From: Treponema pectinovorum
Lineage (GTDB): Bacteria; Spirochaetota; Spirochaetia; Treponematales; Treponemataceae
Direction: 5' to 3'
Length of the DNA stretch: 64,000 bases
Assembly (NCBI RefSeq): GCF_900497595.1
Contig: NZ_UFQO01000004.1
Coordinates: 186,001 to 250,000 of the forward strand
How positions within the stretch are numbered: the first letter of the stretch is position 1; the number at the start of each line of letters is the position of its first letter. Made by a program: the position numbers and the translations under genes. This document shows, piece by piece, positions 60,193 to 64,000 of the stretch. The notes beneath the pieces are model-generated. The model saw only the letters and a list, made by a program, of their open reading frames with translations, searched no databases and had not been told where the DNA came from.

Positions 60193-61392
60193 TCATTTTA
60201 ACTTTGCAGCAATTTCGTCTATAAATTCCCACGAATTTACTATGCGTTTTGCCTTAGGTTCTGCAAGGAGTGCAAGATCGCCTGTCATAACACCGCTTTC
60301 AATAACATCGATTGTTGCTTTTTCCAGTTTTTTTGCAAATTCTTTTAATTCAGGAGTGTTGTCGAGTTCCGCCCTTTTTGCAAGCGCGCCAGTCCACGCA
60401 AAAATCAGTGCAACAGGATTTGTGGAAGTCTTTTCGCCTTTTAAATAGCGGTAGTAGTGTTTTTGCACAGTTCCATGGCTTGCTTCGTATTCAAATTCGC
60501 CGTTAGGGGAAACAAGTATGCTCGTCATCATCGCAAGCGAGCCGCAGGCAGAAGCAATCATATCACTCATAACATCGCCGTCATAGTTTTTACAAGCCCA
60601 AAGCATTCCGCCTTTGCTCTTCATAATTCTTGCAACCGCATCGTCAATCAAAGTGTAAAAATATTCGATTCTCGCTTTTTCAAATTTTTCCTTGAATTCT
60701 TCATCAAAAATCTTCTGGAAAATGTTTTTAAAATTTCCATCGTAAATTTTAGAGATTGTATCTTTAGTTCCAAGCCAGCAGTCAATTTTTTTATCAAGCG
60801 CAAACGAAAAACAGCAGCGTGCAAAACTTTCTATTGAACAGTCCATATTGTGAATTCCCTGTAAAATACCAGGTCCTTTCATTACTTGAATCGTCTTTCT
60901 TATTTCTTTTCCATCTTCACCAGTAAAAACCAATTCCGCTTTTCCAGGCTGGTCAATTTTTAGCTCGCAGTTTTTGTAAACATCGCCGTATGCGTGCCTT
61001 CCCAAAACAATCGGTTTTTCCCAGGTGCTTACCGAGCAGTGAATATTTTTTACAAAGATAGGCGTTCTAAAAACGGTTCCGTCGAGTTCTTCGCGAATAA
61101 TTCCGTTAGGCGAGCGGGTGAGCTGTTTTAAGTTGTATTCTTTAACTCGTTCTGCATTGGAAGTTATGGTTGCGCATTTTACTCCAACTTTTAAACGCTT
61201 AATGCTTGCAGCGCTGTCGTAGGTAACTTTGTCGTCTGTGTCATCGCGGTTTTTAAGTCCCAAATCAAAATATTCGGTTTTTAATTCAACAAAAGGTTCA
61301 AGAAGTTTTTCTTTAATCACTTTCCACAAAACTCTAGTCATCTCATCACCGTCAAGTTCGGCAATCGCATTTTTCATAATTATTTTAGCCAT
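60193..61392 (-). CDS. icd: NADP-dependent isocitrate dehydrogenase (eukaryote-like type)
   Basis: 399 residues. Motifs LTRSPNGIIREELDGTVFRTP, WEKPIVLGRHAYGDVYKNCE, CWLGTKDTISKIYDGNF, ACKNYDGDVMSDMIA and EASHGTVQKHYYRYLKGEKT. This sequence type is the dimeric eukaryotic/IDH1-like subfamily. Oxidises isocitrate to 2-oxoglutarate. Start has GGAG 9 nt upstream. Gap 60036-60192 holds no clear gene. Confidence 0.95.
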   Translation of the reverse strand: MAKIIMKNAIAELDGDEMTRVLWKVIKEKLLEPFVELKTEYFDLGLKNRDDTDDKVTYDSAASIKRLKVGVKCATITSNAERVKEYNLKQLTRSPNGIIREELDGTVFRTPIFVKNIHCSVSTWEKPIVLGRHAYGDVYKNCELKIDQPGKAELVFTGEDGKEIRKTIQVMKGPGILQGIHNMDCSIESFARCCFSFALDKKIDCWLGTKDTISKIYDGNFKNIFQKIFDEEFKEKFEKARIEYFYTLIDDAVARIMKSKGGMLWACKNYDGDVMSDMIASACGSLAMMTSILVSPNGEFEYEASHGTVQKHYYRYLKGEKTSTNPVALIFAWTGALAKRAELDNTPELKEFAKKLEKATIDVIESGVMTGDLALLAEPKAKRIVNSWEFIDEIAAKLK

Positions 61393-61464
61393 TTAAAAGT
61401 CTCCAAAAATATGATGAGCAATTATATAAAAAAAAAGATAAATAAAAAATATCTTATGGGGCTT

Positions 61465-61565
61465 CCCACAAAACTAAAGTTTTGTGGGGCAGGCTGTCCG
61501 CCCTTGCGCTTTCGCTCCATTATGGCTCGCTTTAACGCTCGCCATAACTTCCGGGGCTCCCATCC
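61465..61565. repeat. Dispersed palindromic element, copy 9, with perfect 10-bp hairpin
   Basis: CCCACAAAAC-TAAA-GTTTTGTGGG (61465-61488) followed by CCGCCCTTGCGCTTTCGCTCC, AACGCTCGCCATAAC and GGGGCTCCCATCC. The arm pattern TTGCGCTTTCGCTCCATTA parallels copy 1, though the hairpin is different. It fills the icd-acyl-CoA-synthetase gap with little else visible. Confidence 0.55.
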
Positions 61566-61706
61566 TTAAGCCGATTCAAATTGTTTTGTGCGAAATTCAT
61601 TTTTTTGTTCATAAATTAGACAAAGCCTTGTTAATGCTTTATATTTTTTTGAGGGGAGAATGCTTTTTTGCAGTTTTTAAAATTTTAGCGTAATTTTGGA
61701 GCATTT

Positions 61707-63509
61707 ATGGAAACTTTGCAGGATTTGGGTACTTATACATTTCCCGCACTTTTAAAAAACAGCGTAAAAAAATTTGCAGAACGACCAGCCCTTTGTTTTG
61801 TAGAAGGTGAACCTTTTTCTTATTCTCAAGTTGCACAAAAAACAGTTCAAATTGCACAAATGCTCAAAGGTCTTGGACTTTGCAAAGGCAGCAAGGTTGC
61901 AATCCTTTCCACAGGAAGACCAGAATGGGGCATCACTTATTTTTCAATCGTAAATTATGGCATGATTTGTGTTCCTCTCCTGCCAGATTTTTCGGAAGTT
62001 GAACTCCAGACTATTTTTGCACATTGCGAAGTTGATGCAATTTTTATTGAGCAAAAACTCCTTTCAAAAATCGAAAAAATCTCTACTGCGCTTCCGAAGT
62101 ATGTTATAAGCATAGAAGATTTTTCTGTTTTAAAAGTGAACACTCATCTTTCAAAAACTCAAAATGAAAATTCTTTTTTGGGAAAAACGCTTGATTTTTT
62201 CAAAGATGAAAAACTTTTGAGCGTTTTCATAAGCGAAGATGATACTGCTTCTATCATCTACACTTCTGGCACAACAGGACGCTCCAAAGGCGTTGAACTT
62301 TCGCACAAAAATCTGGTCTGGTGTGCAGTTTACGGTCAGTTTTTTCATCGTGTAAATAAATTTGACAAGTGTCTTTCTTTTTTGCCGCTTTCGCATGTTT
62401 ACGAGTTTACGATAGGATTCTTAATGCAAATTTTAAACGGTTCTTGCGTCTACTATCTTGGAAAACCTCCAGTTGTAAACGCACTCCTCAGCGCTTTTAA
62501 AAGTGTACAGCCGACTATTGTCCTTTCGGTTCCACTTGTAATGGAAAAAATCTACAAAGCAAAAGTCGTTCCAGAACTTACAAAAACAAAATTTTTAAAG
62601 TTCTTATACGGAATCAGAATCTTTCAAAAGCAACTTCATAAAATTGCAGGCAAATCGCTCAAAAAGAAATTTGGTGGCCGCCTTGAGTTTTTTGGAATTG
62701 GAGGTGCAAAAGTAGACCCTGCCGTTGAACGCTTTATGAAAGATGCAAAATTTCCTTATGCAATAGGATATGGGCTTACAGAAACTTCGCCATTGCTTGC
62801 AGGCAGTGGAGTTCGTTTTACTTCCCCAGGAAAAATTGGCGTTGCTGTTCCAGAAGTTCAGTTAAAAATCAACAATCCAGATCCAAAAACTCATGTTGGA
62901 GAAGTTGTTGCAAAAGGTCCTAATGTGATGAAAGGCTACTATAAAGATGAAATGCTTACAAAGCAGGCTTTTACGACAGACGAAGATTCTGTAGGAAAAG
63001 GATTTTTTAAGACTGGCGACCTTGGAATTTTTAAAAAATATCGTGGAAAGCAGTATTTGATTTTAAAAGGGCGCAACAAAAATATGATTTTAGGACCTTC
63101 CGGCGAAAATATATATCCAGAAGACATTGAGTTTGTTTTAAATCAGCATCCGCTTGTAACAGAATCGTTGGTTGTAGAAGACGATTCAGGTCTTGTTGCT
63201 CTTGTGCAAATGGACGAAGAAAAACTCAATGAAAAAGCTGAACAAAACGTAAAGCGGAACGAAAATTTAAAAGACCTTGTAAAAGAGGTTCAGGAAAATT
63301 TTGATAAGCGTGCAGAGGAATTTAAAAATGCAGTCGCCTACGAAAAAGCTCGCCTCATAAATGAAATTCAGTTTTACATAAACTGCCGTGTAAATAAAAA
63401 TTCAAAAATAAGTAAAATTCAAACAGTTTCAGAATTTCAAAAAACTGCAACTCAAAAAATAAAGAGATTTTTGTACGATTTACGATCCAAAAAAAGCGGA
63501 AAAAATTAA
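61707..63509 (+). CDS. Long-chain acyl-CoA synthetase (AMP-forming)
   Basis: 600 residues. ANL-family signatures: IIYTSGTTGRSKGVELSHKN (about 187-206), IGYGLTETSPLLAGSG, VMKGYYKDEMLTKQ and FFKTGDLGIF, RNKNMILGPSGENIYPEDIE hinge/C-domain. Activates fatty acids as acyl-adenylate then CoA ester. Lies alone; TTTTGGAG upstream of the ATG. Long-chain preference is inferred from similarity to FAA1/FadD-type proteins. Confidence 0.9.
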   Translation: METLQDLGTYTFPALLKNSVKKFAERPALCFVEGEPFSYSQVAQKTVQIAQMLKGLGLCKGSKVAILSTGRPEWGITYFSIVNYGMICVPLLPDFSEVELQTIFAHCEVDAIFIEQKLLSKIEKISTALPKYVISIEDFSVLKVNTHLSKTQNENSFLGKTLDFFKDEKLLSVFISEDDTASIIYTSGTTGRSKGVELSHKNLVWCAVYGQFFHRVNKFDKCLSFLPLSHVYEFTIGFLMQILNGSCVYYLGKPPVVNALLSAFKSVQPTIVLSVPLVMEKIYKAKVVPELTKTKFLKFLYGIRIFQKQLHKIAGKSLKKKFGGRLEFFGIGGAKVDPAVERFMKDAKFPYAIGYGLTETSPLLAGSGVRFTSPGKIGVAVPEVQLKINNPDPKTHVGEVVAKGPNVMKGYYKDEMLTKQAFTTDEDSVGKGFFKTGDLGIFKKYRGKQYLILKGRNKNMILGPSGENIYPEDIEFVLNQHPLVTESLVVEDDSGLVALVQMDEEKLNEKAEQNVKRNENLKDLVKEVQENFDKRAEEFKNAVAYEKARLINEIQFYINCRVNKNSKISKIQTVSEFQKTATQKIKRFLYDLRSKKSGKN

Positions 63510-63675
63510 ACTTCAAAACTTGCGATGCAATCTTAATGTAATTAGATTATCGCAGGTTTGCTTTAGTTTGCTTGTTTTGTGCCTTCGTTTTTCAACTTTT
63601 TTTGAAGAAAACCGTTTTTTTTTTTGTACAAAACTGCTTTATTTTATTTTTATTTAAGTTTACAATGCTAAAGTA

Positions 63676-63681
63676 TATAAT
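63676..63681 (+). promoter_or_regulatory. -10 box of response regulator gene, leaderless type
   Basis: TATAAT ends 6 nt before the ATG at 63688; no Shine-Dalgarno. Confidence 0.45.
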
Positions 63682-63687
63682 AGAAAA

Positions 63688-64000
63688 ATGCGAATATTAC
63701 TTGTAGAAGATGAAGAGAGACTTTCTGCTGCTCTGGTGCAAATTTTTAAAAATAATCAAATTGGTGTGGATGCTGTCTATAACGGTAATGATGGTTTAGA
63801 ATATGCATTGGTAGGAAATTATGATGCAATCATTTTAGATATAATGCTTCCTGGAATTGACGGATTTAAGGTTCTAAAAGCGTTGCGTGCACAAAAAAAT
63901 AATGTTCCAATAATGGTTTTAACGGCAAAAGATGAAATTTCCGATAAAGTTTCCGGATTAGACTGGGGTGCAGACGATTATGTTACAAAACCGTTTGATG
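63688..64000 (+). CDS. OmpR/PhoB-type response regulator (partial, C-terminus outside window)
   Basis: The first 104 residues are visible. Receiver domain: acidic pocket VEDEERLS, phosphoacceptor Asp in AIILDIMLPGIDGF, Thr in MVLTAKDE and Lys in DDYVTKPFD. This motif set and MRILLVEDE opening match OmpR-type regulators; the output domain lies beyond the window. A histidine kinase would be expected next. Confidence 0.9.
   Translation, partial: MRILLVEDEERLSAALVQIFKNNQIGVDAVYNGNDGLEYALVGNYDAIILDIMLPGIDGFKVLKALRAQKNNVPIMVLTAKDEISDKVSGLDWGADDYVTKPFD

Noticed and set aside
1-64000. CRISPR array, rRNA operon, phage or transposase genes
   Set aside because: No regularly spaced repeat-spacer pattern, no rRNA sequence and no recognisable transposase or phage structural gene was found on either strand.

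Overview
The window looks like a chromosome segment of an AT-rich spirochaete close to Treponema. Nothing in it is a 16S marker, so this rests on gene content: two large Cache-type chemoreceptors, flagellar-accessory genes (FliK-like, FlhX) directly behind the rpsP-khpA-rimM-trmD-rplS block, a SufCBDSU iron-sulfur system, a eukaryote-type isocitrate dehydrogenase, and integron-type attC sites in a chromosome that otherwise looks treponemal (a chromosomal integron is known from T. denticola).

Layout. 1-4.3 kb: partial creD, a Nim-like flavoprotein, a FadL-type outer-membrane protein and a radical SAM protein. 4.5-12.4 kb: pgk, tpiA, then the ribosomal/tRNA-modification block rpsP-khpA-rimM-trmD-rplS, followed past a strong terminator by a FliK-like/FlhX/YraN/FlgM-like cluster. 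12.4-22.3 kb: tatD, chemoreceptor, tctC-tctB-tctA tripartite tricarboxylate transporter, tRNA-Leu(UAA), second chemoreceptor, DUF975 protein. 22.6-30.7 kb (minus strand): pgi, then sufC-sufB-sufD-sufS, a CDF metal transporter and sufU. 31-38 kb: EamA exporter, a NusG_II/Gx-transporter/ApbE flavin-redox cassette, malQ, a split chromate transporter, deoD. 38.1-47.7 kb: an integron-like gene-cassette array with no integrase in view. 47.7-64 kb: sugar-phosphate nucleotidyltransferase, secreted protein, queuosine-precursor transporter, an amino-acid operon (thrA, an aroF-pheA fusion, ilvN), a large HEXXH lipoprotein, an MBL hydrolase and pentapeptide protein, murI, icd, acyl-CoA synthetase and the start of an OmpR-type response regulator.

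The most notable region is the array at about 38.1-47.7 kb. Five sites (40045, 40753, 43479, 44244, 45453) have paired attC core boxes and the single unpaired base typical of attC; three more (38090, 46771, 47599) are weaker. The cassettes carry defence-like or orphan genes: Mrr endonuclease with a decayed methyltransferase, a methyltransferase plus PD-(D/E)XK endonuclease pair, an unknown 209-residue protein, a membrane protein, an HxlR/NTF2 divergent pair, and three frame-shifted genes.

Two further whole-window patterns stand out. A GC-rich dispersed palindromic element occupies at least nine intergenic gaps and is built from small hairpin modules. Many genes have a -10 box ending 6-7 nt before the ATG and no Shine-Dalgarno sequence, which suggests leaderless transcripts.
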